In this document: positions 12,401 through 25,035 of the stretch, piece by piece
Position numbering within the stretch: the stretch's first letter is position 1
Layout of the letters: each line of letters begins with the position of its first letter
NCBI GenBank assembly: GCA_964017045.1
Contig: OZ024810.1
Span: forward strand, 17,975,204 to 18,039,203
Length of the DNA: 64,000 nucleotides
From: Omphiscola glabra
Lineage: Eukaryota > Mollusca > Gastropoda > Lymnaeidae
Direction of reading: 5' to 3'
The notes under the pieces: generated by a model
Database searches by the model: none
Told to the model about the DNA's origin: nothing
Seen by the model: the letters and a program-made list of their open reading frames with translations, nothing else
Translations under genes and position numbers: made by a program

Positions 12401-12953
12401 CACAACCACCCTCCACCACTTCACCACCACCCCAAGCACCACCCCTACCACCCACCAATACCTTCATCACCACCCCACATCACATCCAGATGGTTCTCCT
12501 AGCTGTCAGGTCGAGTTATCATGGCAGTTTTTGTTTATCTGGTAAGTCAATTCTTTTTGTAAAAAATCATCTTGGGTTAAAATCAAATTAAGTATAATTA
12601 TAAGACAAACTGTTTGTCATACTTTATTAAATAATAGCATACATTGTTAATAAATTTAAATGGGAGCCCTGTAGTGTATGTAGGCATGTAGGTAATTGGT
12701 ACAATTTTCAAAATGAAGTTATAGCTTTGAGATTTAGTTTGATTCGATGGGATCTAAAAAATGTAATTCATTGATACCAAATTTAGTTTTGTTCGTCGAT
12801 TCTAAAGAAAGTTATGATATAATTTTGTTTGGAATTATTTGGGATAACTAACTAAAGCAAAAACTGGCAACAGATTTGAGAAAGATTTTTTAAATCGAGC
12901 AGTCAATTGAAGTTATTGATTCATATAATCAGTTGTTCTTTCCATTCTAATAG
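9457..12953 (+). repeat. Monomer 6: long unit with G-rich island (early form)
   Basis: The core is 9457-12541 (3,085 bp) and the spacer 12542-12953 (412 bp). The parts are head, first C-rich tract to 10376, G-rich island 10377-11242, second C-rich tract to about 12470, and tail. It lacks the extra core body present at the start of units 19, 29 and 40, which explains its shorter length. The second tract carries a 21-bp CGCCACCACGACCTCCACCA-type repeat three times (about 11860-11925) and a 12-bp CACTTTACCACC repeat three times near 12355-12390. Confidence 0.92.
10377..11242 (+). repeat. G-rich island with 133-bp tandem repeat (copy 1)
   Basis: The + strand switches abruptly from C-rich to G/T-rich. 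The first 100 bases hold spaced TTAGGTTGGG words. From about 10600 a 130-133 bp unit repeats: the GGGCT junctions before the CTTTGTTAGG word fall at about 10666, 10796, 10929, 11062 and 11193. Each unit contains three or four variants of a roughly 21-bp GGGAGCTGGCAAACGG motif. A perfect 9-bp stem with a 2-base loop lies at 10505-10524. The 133-bp period is not a multiple of three, so the open frame on the opposite strand is not evidence of a gene. Confidence 0.9.
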
Positions 12954-14012
12954 GTGCTGCACGGATGAACCAGTGGCACAGACAGCGAAGCGGCATGGAC
13001 TGATACATGAGCGGAGGTACCACCACCACCAACCCACCACCACGTCAACCACCCCCCCACCACAACGTCAACCACCACCCCCACCACGACGCCTACCACC
13101 TCCACCACCTTCACCTCCATCACCACCTCCACCACCACCCCACCACCCCACCATCACTCCTACCACCTCTACCACGCCCATAACAACCACCGCCAGCGCT
13201 ACCTTCACCACCACCCCCACCGCCACCCTACCACATCTACCTCCACTACCACCCCACCACCACAACCACCTCCACCCCACCACCACACCTACCACCACCA
13301 CCTTTACCACCAGCCCACCACCACCCCTACCACTCCACCGATGCCTCCACCACCACCACCACCGCCACCACCACATCGACGACCACCACCGTACCACCTC
13401 CACCACCGCCATCTTCACTTCCAACTTTAGCTCAACCACCACCACCCCACAACCACCCTCCACCACTTCACCACGACCCCAACCACCACCCCTACCACCA
13501 CCCCTACCACCCACCAATACCTCCATCACCACCCCACATCACATCCAGATGGTTTTCTTAGCTGTCAGGTCGAGTTATCATGGCAGTTTGTGTTTATCTG
13601 GTAAGTCAATTCTTTTTGTAAAAAATCATCTTGGGTTATAATCAAATTAAGTATAATTATAAGACAAACTATTTATCATACTTTATAAAATAATAGCATA
13701 CATTGTTAATAAATTTAAATGGGAGCACTGTAGTGTATGTAGGCATGTAGGTAATTGGTACAATTTTCAAAATGAAGTTATAGCTTTGAGATTTAGTTTG
13801 ATTCGATGGGATCTAAAAAATGTAATTCATTGATACCAAATTTAGTTTTGTTCGTCGATTCTAAAGAAATGTATGATTTAATTTTGGTTGGAATTATTTT
13901 GGATAACTAACTAAAACAAAAACTGGCAACAGATTTGAGAAAGATTTTATAAATAGAGCAGTCAATTGAAGTTATTGATTCATATAATCAGTTGTTCTTT
14001 CCATTCTAATAG
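12954..14012 (+). repeat. Monomer 7
   Basis: The core is 12954-13600 (647 bp) and the spacer 13601-14012 (412 bp). It follows a long unit and shares the CACCAACCCACCACC start and the CCACCCCCCCACC stretch of units 20, 30 and 41, but lacks their large body deletion. The head frame is open across the whole core and the donor-like site. The spacer has ACTATTTATCATAC. Confidence 0.93.
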
Positions 14013-15078
14013 GTGCTGCACGGATGAACCAGTGGCACAGACAGCGAAGCGGCATGGACTGATACATGAGCGGAGGTACCACCACCACCACGTCAACCGC
14101 CACCCCCACCACCACGCCTACCACCTCCACCACCTTCACCTCCATCACCACCTCCACCACCACCTCCACCACCACCCCACCACCACCTTCACCACCACCC
14201 CACCATCACTCCTACCACCTCCACCTCTACCACGCCCATAACAACCACCGCCAGCGCTACCTTCACCACCACCCCCACCGCCACCCTACCACATCTACCT
14301 CCACCACCACCCCACCACCACAACCACCTCCACCCCACCACCACACCTACCACCACCACCTTTACCACCAGCCCACCACCACCCCTACCACTCCACCGAT
14401 GCCTCCACCACCGCCACCACCACATCGACGACCACCACCCTACCACCTCCACCACCACCTCTACCACCACCGCCATCTCCACTTCCAACTTTAGCTCAAC
14501 CACCACCACCACTTTACCACCCCACAACCACCCTCCACCACTTCACCACCACCCCTACCACCACCCCTACCACCCACCAATACCTCCATCACCACACCAC
14601 ATCACATCCAGATGGTTCTCTTAGCTGTCAGGTCGAGTTATCATGGCAGTTTGTGTTTATCTGGTAAGTCAATTTTTTTTGTAAACAATCATCTTGGGTT
14701 ATAATCAAATTAAGTATAATTATAAGACAAACTGTTTGTCATACTTTATTAAAATAATAGCATACATTGTTAATAAATTTAAATGGGAGCACTGTAGTGT
14801 ATGTAGGCATGTAGGTAATTGGTACAATTTTCAAAATGAAGTTATAGCTTTGAGATTTAATTTGATTCGATGGGATCTAAAAAATGTAATTCATTGATAC
14901 CAAATTTAGTTTTGTTTGTCGATTCTAAAGAAATTTATGATTTAATTTTTTTTGGGAATTATTTGGGATAACTAACTAAAACAAAAACTGGCAACAGATT
15001 TGAGAAAGATTTTTTTAAATCGAGCAGTCAATTGAAGTTATTGATTCATATAATCAGTTGTTCTTTCCATTCTAATAG
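14013..15078 (+). repeat. Monomer 8: standard 651-bp core
   Basis: The core is 14013-14663 and the spacer 14664-15078 (415 bp). It has the most common core length in the array, also found in units 3, 14, 26, 28 and 35, and can serve as a consensus reference. Confidence 0.95.
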
Positions 15079-16025
15079 GTGCTGCACGGATGAACCAGTG
15101 GCACAGACAGCGAAGCGGCATGGACTGATACATGAGTGGAGGTACCACCACCACCACGTCAACCGCCACCCCCACCACCACGCCTACCACCTCCACCACC
15201 TTCACCTCCATCACCACCTCCACCACCACCTCCACCACCACCCCACCACTACCTTCACCACCACCCCACCATCACTCCTACCACCTCCACCTCTACCACG
15301 CCCATAACAACCACCGCCAGCGCTACCTTCACCACCACCCCCACCGCCACCCTACCACATCTACCTCCACCACCACCCCACCACCACAACCACCTCCACC
15401 CCACCACCACACCTACCACCACCACTTTTACCACCAGCCCACCACCACCCCTACCACTCCACCGATGCCTCCACCACCGCCACCACCACCTTAACCACCA
15501 GCCCACCACCACCCCTACCTCCACCAATACCTCCATCACCACACCACATCACATCCAGATGGTTCTCTTAGCTGTCAGGTCGAGTTATCATGGCAGTTTG
15601 TGTTTATCTGGTAAGTCAATTTTTTTTGTAAACAATCATCTTGGGTTATAATCAAATTAAGTATAATTATAAGACAAACTGTTTGTCATACTTTATTAAA
15701 ATAATAGCATACATTGTTAATAAATTTAAATGGGAGCACTGTAGTGTATGTAGGCATGTAGGTAATTGGTACAATTTTCAAAATGAAGTTATAGCTTTGA
15801 GATTTAATTTGATTCGATGGGATCTAAAAAATGTAATTCATTGATACCAAATTTAGTTTTGTTTGTCGATTCTAAAGAAATTTATGATTTAATTTTTTTT
15901 GGGAATTATTTGGGATAACTAACTAAAACAAAAACTGGCAACAGATTTGAGAAAGATTTTTTTAAATCGAGCAGTCAATTGAAGTTATTGATTCATATAA
16001 TCAGTTGTTCTTTCCATTCTAATAG
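15079..16025 (+). repeat. Monomer 9: short-core deletion variant
   Basis: The core is 15079-15610 (532 bp) and the spacer 15611-16025 (415 bp). About 118 bp are missing near the 3' end of the body, including the CATCGACGACC and AACTTTAGC words, leaving CACCACCTTAACCACCAGCC. The head has CATGAGTGGAGG. It is the first of four similar units in a row. Confidence 0.94.
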
Positions 16026-16973
16026 GTGCTGCACGGATGAACCAGTGGCACAGACAGCGAAGCGGCATGGACTGATACATGAGCGGAGGTACCACCACCA
16101 CCACGTCAACCGCCACCCCCACCACCACGCCTACCACCTCCACCACCTTCACCTCCATCACCACCTCCACCACCACCTCCACCACCACCCCACCACCACC
16201 TTCACCACCACCCCACCATCACTCCTACCACCTCCACCTCTACCACGCCCATAACAACCACCGCCAGCGCTACCTTCACCACCACCCCCACCGCCACCCT
16301 ACCACATCTACCTCCACCACCACCCCACCACCACAACCACCTCCACCCCACCACCACACCTACCACCACCACTTTTACCACCAGCCCACCACCACCCCTA
16401 CCACTCCACCGATGCCTCCACCACCGCCACCACCACCTTAACCACCAGCCCACCACCACCCCTACCACCCACCAATACCTCCATCACCACACCACATCAC
16501 ATCCAGATGGTTCTCTTAGCTGTCAGGTCGAGTTATCATGGCAGTTTGTGTTTATCTGGTAAGTCAATTTTTTTTGTAAACAATCATCTTGGGTTATAAT
16601 CAAATTAAGTATAATTATAAGACAAACTGTTTGTCATACTTTATTAAAATAATAGCATACATTGTTAATAAATTTAAATGGGAGCACTGTAGTGTATGTA
16701 GGCATGTAGGTAATTGGTACAATTTTCAAAATGAAGTTATAGCTTTGAGATTTAATTTGATTCGATGGGATCTAAAAAATGTAATTCATTGATACCAAAT
16801 TTAGTTTTGTTTGTCGATTCTAAAGAAATTTATGATTTAATTTTTTTTGGGAATTATTTGGGATAACTAACTAAAACAAAAACTGGCAACAGATTTGAGA
16901 AAGATTTTTTTAAATCGAGCAGTCAATTGAAGTTATTGATTCATATAATCAGTTGTTCTTTCCATTCTAATAG
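16026..16973 (+). repeat. Monomer 10: short-core deletion variant
   Basis: The core is 16026-16558 (533 bp) and the spacer 16559-16973 (415 bp). It carries the same deletion as unit 9 and looks nearly identical to units 11 and 12. Confidence 0.94.
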
Positions 16974-17921
16974 GTGCTGCACGGATGAACCAGTGGCACA
17001 GACAGCGAAGCGGCATGGACTGATACATGAGCGGAGGTACCACCACCACCACGTCAACCGCCACCCCCACCACCACGCCTACCACCTCCACCACCTTCAC
17101 CTCCATCACCACCTCCACCACGACCTCCACCACCACCCCACCACCACCTTCACCACCACCCCACCATCACTCCTACCACCTCCACCTCTACCACGCCCAT
17201 AACAACCACCGCCAGCGCTACCTTCACCACCACCCCCACCGCCACCCTACCACATCTACCTCCACCACCACCCCACCACCACAACCACCTCCACCCCACC
17301 ACCACACCTACCACCACCACTTTTACCACCAGCCCACCACCACCCCTACCACTCCACCGATGCCTCCACCACCGCCACCACCACCTTAACCACCAGCCCA
17401 CCACCACCCCTACCACCCACCAATACCTCCATCACCACACCACATCACATCCAGATGGTTCTCTTAGCTGTCAGGTCGAGTTATCATGGCAGTTTGTGTT
17501 TATCTGGTAAGTCAATTTTTTTTGTAAACAATCATCTTGGGTTATAATCAAATTAAGTATAATTATAAGACAAACTGTTTGTCATACTTTATTAAAATAA
17601 TAGCATACATTGTTAATAAATTTAAATGGGAGCACTGTAGTGTATGTAGGCATGTAGGTAATTGGTACAATTTTCAAAATGAAGTTATAGCTTTGAGATT
17701 TAATTTGATTCGATGGGATCTAAAAAATGTAATTCATTGATACCAAATTTAGTTTTGTTCGTCGATTCTAAAGAAATTTATGATTTAATTTTTTTTGGGA
17801 ATTATTTGGGATAACTAACTAAAACAAAAACTGGCAACAGATTTGAGAAAGATTTTTTTAAATCGAGCAGTCAATTGAAGTTATTGATTCATATAATCAG
17901 TTGTTCTTTCCATTCTAATAG
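16974..17921 (+). repeat. Monomer 11: short-core deletion variant
   Basis: The core is 16974-17506 (533 bp) and the spacer 17507-17921 (415 bp). It differs from unit 10 by a C-to-G change giving CCACCACGACCTCC in the body. The spacer has TTGTTCGTCG, as in unit 12, where units 9 and 10 end with TTGTTTGTCG. Confidence 0.94.
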
Positions 17922-18869
17922 GTGCTGCACGGATGAACCAGTGGCACAGACAGCGAAGCGGCATGGACTGATACATGAGCGGAGGTACCACCACCACCAC
18001 GTCAACCGCCACCCCCACCACCACGCCTACCACCTCCACCACCTTCACCTCCATCACCACCTCCACCACCACCTCCACCACCACCCCACCACCACCTTCA
18101 CCACCACCCCACCATCACTCCTACCACCTCCACCTCTACCACGCCCATAACAACCACCGCCAGCGCTACCTTCACCACCACCCCCACCGCCACCCTACCA
18201 CATCTACCTCCACCACCACCCCACCACCACAACCACCTCCACCCCACCACCACACCTACCACCACCACTTTTACCACCAGCCCACCACCACCCCTACCAC
18301 TCCACCGATGCCTCCACCACCGCCACCACCACCTTAACCACCAGCCCACCACCACCCCTACCACCCACCAATACCTCCATCACCACACCACATCACATCC
18401 AGATGGTTCTCTTAGCTGTCAGGTCGAGTTATCATGGCAGTTTGTGTTTATCTGGTAAGTCAATTTTTTTTGTAAACAATCATCTTGGGTTATAATCAAA
18501 TTAAGTATAATTATAAGACAAACTGTTTGTCATACTTTATTAAAATAATAGCATACATTGTTAATAAATTTAAATGGGAGCACTGTAGTGTATGTAGGCA
18601 TGTAGGTAATTGGTACAATTTTCAAAATGAAGTTATAGCTTTGAGATTTAATTTGATTCGATGGGATCTAAAAAATGTAATTCATTGATACCAAATTTAG
18701 TTTTGTTCGTCGATTCTAAAGAAATTTATGATTTAATTTTTTTTTGGAATTATTTGGGATAATTAACTAAAACAAAAACTGGCAACAGATTTGAGAAAGA
18801 TTTTTTTAAATCGAGCAGTCAATTGAAGTTATTGATTCATATAATCAGTTGTTCTTTCCATTCTAATAG
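17922..18869 (+). repeat. Monomer 12: short-core deletion variant
   Basis: The core is 17922-18454 (533 bp) and the spacer 18455-18869 (415 bp). It is the last of the four-unit run. Its spacer has GGATAATTAAC in place of GGATAACTAAC. Confidence 0.94.
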
Positions 18870-19934
18870 GTGCTGCACGGATGAACCAGTGGCACAGACA
18901 GCGAAGCGGCATGGACTGATACATGAGCGGAGGTACCACCACCACCACGTCAACCGCCACCCCCACCACCACGCCTACCACCTCCACCACCTTCACCTCC
19001 ATCACCACCTCCACCACCACCTCCACCACCACCCCACCACCACCTTCACCACCACCCCACCATCACTCCTACCACCTCCACCTCTACCACGCCCATAACA
19101 ACCACCGCCAGCGCTACCTTCACCACCACCCCCACCGCCACCCTACCACATCTACCTCCACCACCACCCCACCACCACAACCACCTCCACCCCACCACCA
19201 CACCTACCACCACCATCTTTACTACCAGCCCACCACCACCCCTACCACTCTAACGATGCCTCCACCACCACCACCACCACCATATCGACGACCACCACCC
19301 TATTACCTCCACCACCACCTCTACCACCACCGCCATCTCCACTTCCAACTTTGCTCAACCACCACCACCACTTTACCACCCCACAACCACCCTCCACCAC
19401 TTCACCACCACCCCTACCACCACCCCTACCTCCACCAATACCTCCATCACCACACCACATCACATCCAGATGGTTCTCTTAGCTGTCAGGTCGAGTTATC
19501 ATGGCAGTTTGTGTTTATCTGGTAAGTCAATTCTTTTTGTAAACAATCATCTTGGGTTATAATCAAATTAAGTATAATTATAAGACAAACTGTTTGTCAT
19601 ACTTTATTAAAATAATAGCATACATTGTTAATAAATTTAAATGGGAGCCCTGTAGTGTATGTAGGCATGTAGGTAATTGGTACAATTTTCAAAATGAAGT
19701 TATAGCTTTGAGATTTAATTTGATTCGATGGGATCTAAAAAATGTAATTCATTGATACCAAATTTAGTTTTGTTCGTCAATTCTAAAGAAAGTTATGATA
19801 TAATTTTGTTTGGAATTATTTGGGATAACTAACTAAAGCAAAAACTGGCAACAGATTTGAGAAAGATTTTTTAAATAGAGCAGTCAATTGAAGTTATTGA
19901 TTCATATAATCAGTTGTTCTTTCAATTCTAATAG
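18870..19934 (+). repeat. Monomer 13
   Basis: The core is 18870-19521 (652 bp) and the spacer 19522-19934 (413 bp). The body has CATCTTTACTACC, CCATATCGACG and CCCTATTACC, variants partly shared with units 18 and 39. AACTTTGCTC has lost the A of the usual AACTTTAGCTC, which removes the TAG. Confidence 0.93.
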
Positions 19935-20956
19935 GTGCTGCACGGATGAACCAGTGGCACAGACAGCGAAGCGGCATGGACTGATACATGAGCGGAGGTA
20001 CCACCACCACCACGTCAACCGCCACCCCCACCACCACGCCTACCACCTCCACCACCTTCACCTCCATCACCACCTCCACCACCACCTCCACCACCACCCC
20101 ACCACCACCTTCACCACCACCCCACCATCACTCCTACCACCTCCATCTCTACCACACCCATAACAACCACCGCCAGCGCTACCTTCACCACCACCCCCAC
20201 CGCCACCCTACCACATCTACCTCCACCACCACCCCACCACCACAACCACCTCCACCCCACCACCACACCTACCACCACCACCTTTACCACCAGCCCACCA
20301 CCACCCCTACCACTCCACCGATGCCTCCACCACCGCCACCACCACATTGACGACCACCACCCTACCACCTCCACCACCACCTCTACCACCACCGCCATCT
20401 CCACTTCCAACTTTAGCTCAACCACCACCACCACTTTACCACCCCACAACCACCCTCCACCACTTCACCACCACCCCTACCACCACCCCTACCACCCACC
20501 AATACCTCCATCACCACACCACATCACATCCAGATGGTTCTCTTAGCTGTCAGGTCGAGTTATCATGGCAGTTTGTGTTTATCTGGTAAGTCAATTTTTT
20601 TTGTAAACAATCATCTTGGGTTATAATCAAATTAAGTATAATTATTTGTTAATAAATTTAAATGGGAGCACTGTAGTGTATGTAGGCATGTAGGTAATTG
20701 GTACAATTTTCAAAATGAAGTTATAGCTTTGAGATTTAATTTGATTCGATGGGATCTAAAAAATGTAATTCATTGATACCAAATTTAGTTTTGTTCGTCG
20801 ATTCTAAAGAAATTTATGATTTAATTTTTTTTTTGATTATTTGGGATAACTAATTAAAACAAAAACTGGCAACAGATTTGAGAAATATTTTTTTAAATCG
20901 AGCAGTCAATTGAAGTTATTGATTCATATAATCAGTTGTTCTTTCCATTCTAATAG
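19935..20956 (+). repeat. Monomer 14: spacer with 44-bp deletion
   Basis: The core is 19935-20585 (651 bp) and the spacer 20586-20956 (371 bp). The spacer lacks the stretch between AAGTATAATTA and TTGTTAATAAA, a deletion with at most one or two bases of microhomology. This is the only spacer outside 405-417 bp. The acceptor-like stretch reads TTCAATTC instead of TTCCATTC. Confidence 0.94.
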
Positions 20957-22014
20957 GTGCTGCACGGATGAACCAGTGGCACAGACAGCGAAGCGGCATG
21001 GACTGATACATGAGCGGAGGTACCACCACCACCACGTCAACCGCCACCCCCACCACCACGCCTACCACCTCCACCACCTTCACCTCCATCACCACCTCCA
21101 CCACCACCTCCACCACCACCCCACCACCACCTTCACCACCACCCCACCATCACTCCTACCACCTCCACCTCTACCACGCCCATAACAACCACCGCCAGCG
21201 CTACCTTCACCACCACCCCCACCGCCACCCTACCACATCTACCTCCACCACCACCCCACCACCACAACCACCTCCACCCCACCACCACACCTACCACCAC
21301 CACCTTTACCACCAGCCCACCACCACCCCTACCACTCCACCGATGCCTCCACCACCACCACATCGACGACCACCACCCTACCACCTCCACCACCACCTCT
21401 ACACCACCGCCATCTCCACTTCCAACTTTAGCTCAACCACCACCACCACTTTACCACCCCACAACCACCCTCCACCACTTCACCACCACCCCTACCACCA
21501 CCCCTACCACCCACCAATACCTCCATCACCACACCACATCACATCCAGATGGTTCTCTTAGCTGTCAGGTCGAGTTATCATGGCAGTTTGTGTTTATCTG
21601 GTAAGTCAATTTTTTTTGTAAACAATCATCTTGGGTTATAATCAAATTAAGTATAATTATAAGACAAACTGTTTGTCATACTTTATTAAAATAATAGCAT
21701 ACATTGTTAATAAATTTAAATGGGAGCACTGTAGTGTATGTAGGCATGTAGGTAATTGGTAAAATTTTCAAAATGAAGTTATAGCTTTGAGATTTAATTT
21801 GATTCGATGGGATCTAAAAATGTAATTCATTGATACCAAATTTAGTTTTGTTCGTCGATTCTAAAGAAATTTATGATTTAATTTTTTTTTGGAATTATTT
21901 GTGATAACTAACTAAAACAAAAACTGGCAACAGATTTGAGAAAGATTTTTTTAAATCGAGCAGTCAATTGAAGTTATTGATTCATATAATCAGTTGTTCT
22001 TTCCATTCTAATAG
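20957..22014 (+). repeat. Monomer 15
   Basis: The core is 20957-21600 (644 bp) and the spacer 21601-22014 (414 bp). The body has lost one CCGCCAC-type step and reads CTCTACACCACCGCC. The spacer has GGTAAAATTTTC, a pair of markers that also appears in unit 38. Confidence 0.93.
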
Positions 22015-23097
22015 GTGCTGCACGGATGAACCAGTGGCACAGACAGCGAAGCGGCATGGACTGATACATGAGCGGAGGTACCACCACCACCACCCCACCA
22101 CAAGTCAACCGCCACCCCCACCACCACGCCTACCACCTCCACCACCTTCACCTCCACCACCACCCCACCACCACCTTCACCACCACCCCACCATCACTCC
22201 TACCACCTCCACCTCTACCACGCCCATAACAACCACCGCCAGCGCTACCTTCACCACCACCCCTACCGCCACCCTACCACATCTACCTCCACCACCACCC
22301 CACCACCACAACCACCTCCACCCCACCACCACACCTACCACCACCACCTTTACCACCAGCCCACCACCACCCCTACCACTCCACCGATGCCTCCACCACC
22401 ACCACCACCACCGCAACCACCACATTGACGACCACCACCCTACCACCTCCACCACCACCTCTACCACCACCGCAATCTCCACTTCCAACTTTAGCTCAAC
22501 CACCACCACCACCACCCCACAACCACCCTCCACCACTTCACCACGACCCCAACCACCACCCCTACCACAACCCCTACCACCACCCCTACCACCCACCAAT
22601 ACCTCCATCACCACACCACATCACATCCAGATGGTTCTCTTAGCTGTCAGGTCGAGTTATCATGGCAGTTTGTGTTTATCTGGTAAGTCAATTTTTTTTG
22701 TAAACAATCATCTTGGGTTATAATCAAATTAAGTATAATTATAAGACAAACTGTTTGTCATACTTTATTAAAATAATAGCATACATTGTTAATAAATTTA
22801 AATGGGAGCACTGTAGTGTATGTAGGCATGTAGGTAATTGGTACAATTTTCAAAATGAAGTTATAGCTTTGAGATTTAGTTTGATTCGATGGGATCTAAA
22901 AAATGTAATTCATTGATACCAAATTTAGTTTTGTTCGTCGATTCTAAAGAAATTTATGATTTAATTTTTTTTGGGAATTATTTGGGATAACTAACTAAAA
23001 CAAAAACTGGCAACAGATTTGAGAAAGATTTTTTTAAATCGAGCAGTCAATTGAAGTTATTGATTCATATAATCAGTTGTTCTTTCCATTCTAATAG
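22015..23097 (+). repeat. Monomer 16
   Basis: The core is 22015-22682 (668 bp) and the spacer 22683-23097 (415 bp). The body has CACCACAAGTCAACC in place of CACCACGTCAACC. Near the 3' end it carries the GACCCCAACCACC form seen in units 7, 27, 34 and 36. The head frame is open through the donor-like site. Confidence 0.93.
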
Positions 23098-24047
23098 GTG
23101 CTGCACGGATGAACCAGTGGCACAGACAGCGAAGCGGCATGGACTGATACATGAGCGGAGGTACCACCACCACCACGTCAACCGCCACCCCCACCACCAC
23201 GCCTACCACCTCCACCACCTTCACCTCCATCACCACCTCCACCACCACCTCCACCACCACCCCACCACCACCTTCACCACCACCCCACCATCACTCCTAC
23301 CACCTCCACCTCTACCACGCCCATAACAACCACCGCCAGCGCTACCTTCACCACCACCCCCACCGCCACCCTACCACATCTACCTCCACCACCACCCCAC
23401 CACCACAACCACCTCCACCCCACCACCACACCTACCACCACCACTTTTACCACCAGCCCACCACCACCCCTACCACTCCACCGATGCCTCCACCACCGCC
23501 ACCACCACCTTAACCACCAGCCCACCACCACCCCTACCACCCACCAATACCTCCATCACCACACCACATCACATCCAGATGGTTCTCTTAGCTGTCAGGT
23601 CGAGTTATCATGGCAGTTTGTGTTTATCTGGTAAGTCAATTTTTTTTGTAAACAATCATCTTGGGTTATAATCAAATTAAGTATAATTATAAGACAAACT
23701 GTTTGTCATACTTTATTAAAATAATAGCATACATTGTTAATAAATTTAAATGGGAGCACTGTAGTGTATGTAGGCATGTAGGTAATTGGTACAATTTTCA
23801 AAATGAAGTTATAGCTTTGAGATTTAATTTGATTCGATGGGATCTAAAAAATGTAATTCATTGATACCAAATTTAGTTTTGTTCGTCGATTCTAAAGAAA
23901 TTTATGATTTAATTTTTTTTTGGAATTATTTGGGATAACTAACTATAAAACAAAAACTGGCAACAGATTTGAGAAAGATTTTTTTAAATCGAGCAGTCAA
24001 TTGAAGTTATTGATTCATATAATCAGTTGTTCTTTCCATTCTAATAG
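23098..24047 (+). repeat. Monomer 17: short-core deletion variant, isolated copy
   Basis: The core is 23098-23630 (533 bp) and the spacer 23631-24047 (417 bp). It is the same deletion variant as units 9-12 but separated from them by four units. The spacer has a 2-bp insertion giving AACTATAAAACAAA, shared with units 27, 34, 36 and 45. Confidence 0.94.
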
Positions 24048-25035
24048 GTGCTGCACGGATGAACCAGTGGCACAGACAGCGAAGCGGCATGGACTGATAC
24101 ATGAGCGGAGGTACCACCACCACCACCCCACCACCACGTCAACCGCCACCCCACCACCACGTCTACCACCTCCACCTCTACCACGCCCATAACAACCACC
24201 GCCAGCGCTACCTTCACCACCACCCCCACCGCCACCCTACCACATCTACCTCCACCACCACCCCACCACCACCTCCACCCCACCACCACACCTACCACCA
24301 CCATCTTTACCACCAGCCCACCACCACCCCTACCACTCCAACGATGCCTCCACCACCACCACCACCACCATATCGACGACCACCACCCTACCACCTCTAC
24401 CACCACCTCTACCACCACCTCCATCTCCACTTCCAACTTTAGCTCAACCACCACCACCACTTTACCACCCCACAACCACCCTCCACCACTTCACCACCAC
24501 CCCAACCACCACCCGTACCACCACCCCTACCACCACCCCTACCTCCATCACCACACCACATCACATCCAGATGGTTCTCTTAGCTGTCAGGTCGAGTTAT
24601 CATGGCAGTTTGTGTTTATCTGGTAAGTCAATTCTTTTTGTAAACAATCATCTTGGGTTATAATCAAATTAAGTATAATTATAAGACAAACTGTTTGGCA
24701 TACTTTATTAAAATAGTAGCATACATTGTTAATAAATTTAAATGGGAGCCCTGTAGTGTATGTAGGCTTGTAGGTAATTGGTACAATTTTCAAAATGAAG
24801 ATATAGCTTTGAGATTTAGTTTGATTCGATGGGATCTAAAAAATGTAATTCATTGATACCAAATTTAGTTTTGTTCGTTGATTCTAAAGAAAGTTATGAT
24901 TTAATTTTGTTTGGAATTATTTGGGATTACTAACTAAAACAAAAACTGGAAACAGATTTGAGAAAGATTTTTTAAATAGAGCAGTCAATTGAAGTTATTG
25001 ATTCATATAATCAGTTGCTATTTCCATTCTAATAG
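24048..25035 (+). repeat. Monomer 18: pre-long unit with diagnostic spacer
   Basis: The core is 24048-24622 (575 bp) and the spacer 24623-25035 (413 bp). The body is shortened at its start (CACCACGTCTACCACC), as in unit 39. The spacer has the variant words TTTGGCATAC, AATAGTAGC, GGCTTGTAGG and GAAGATATAG, which occur only in the spacers preceding long units 19, 29 and 40. Confidence 0.94.

Larger units (their letters stand above)
4366..12541 (+). repeat. Partial higher-order repeat at the left array edge (units 1-6)
   Basis: It contains the divergent edge unit 1, units 2-5 and the first long unit 6. The spacer before unit 6 is not the diagnostic variant found before the other three long units, and unit 6 lacks the extra core body they carry. 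This edge block is therefore an older or truncated relative of the three complete higher-order repeats. Confidence 0.8.

Noticed and set aside
14066..14494. Recurrent ATG-initiated Thr/Pro-rich frame starting MSGGTTTTT in many cores, resembling a mucin or glue protein
   Set aside because: CCA repeats are stop-poor in all frames. The frame changes composition when indels occur, ends at a shared TAG and is not kept across units. All three + frames and the - frames are equally open.
14694..14897. 67-codon open frame starting GYNQIKYNYK in most spacers
   Set aside because: It starts at a non-ATG codon inside the intron-like spacer. It recurs only because the spacer is copied, and indels in other spacers break it.
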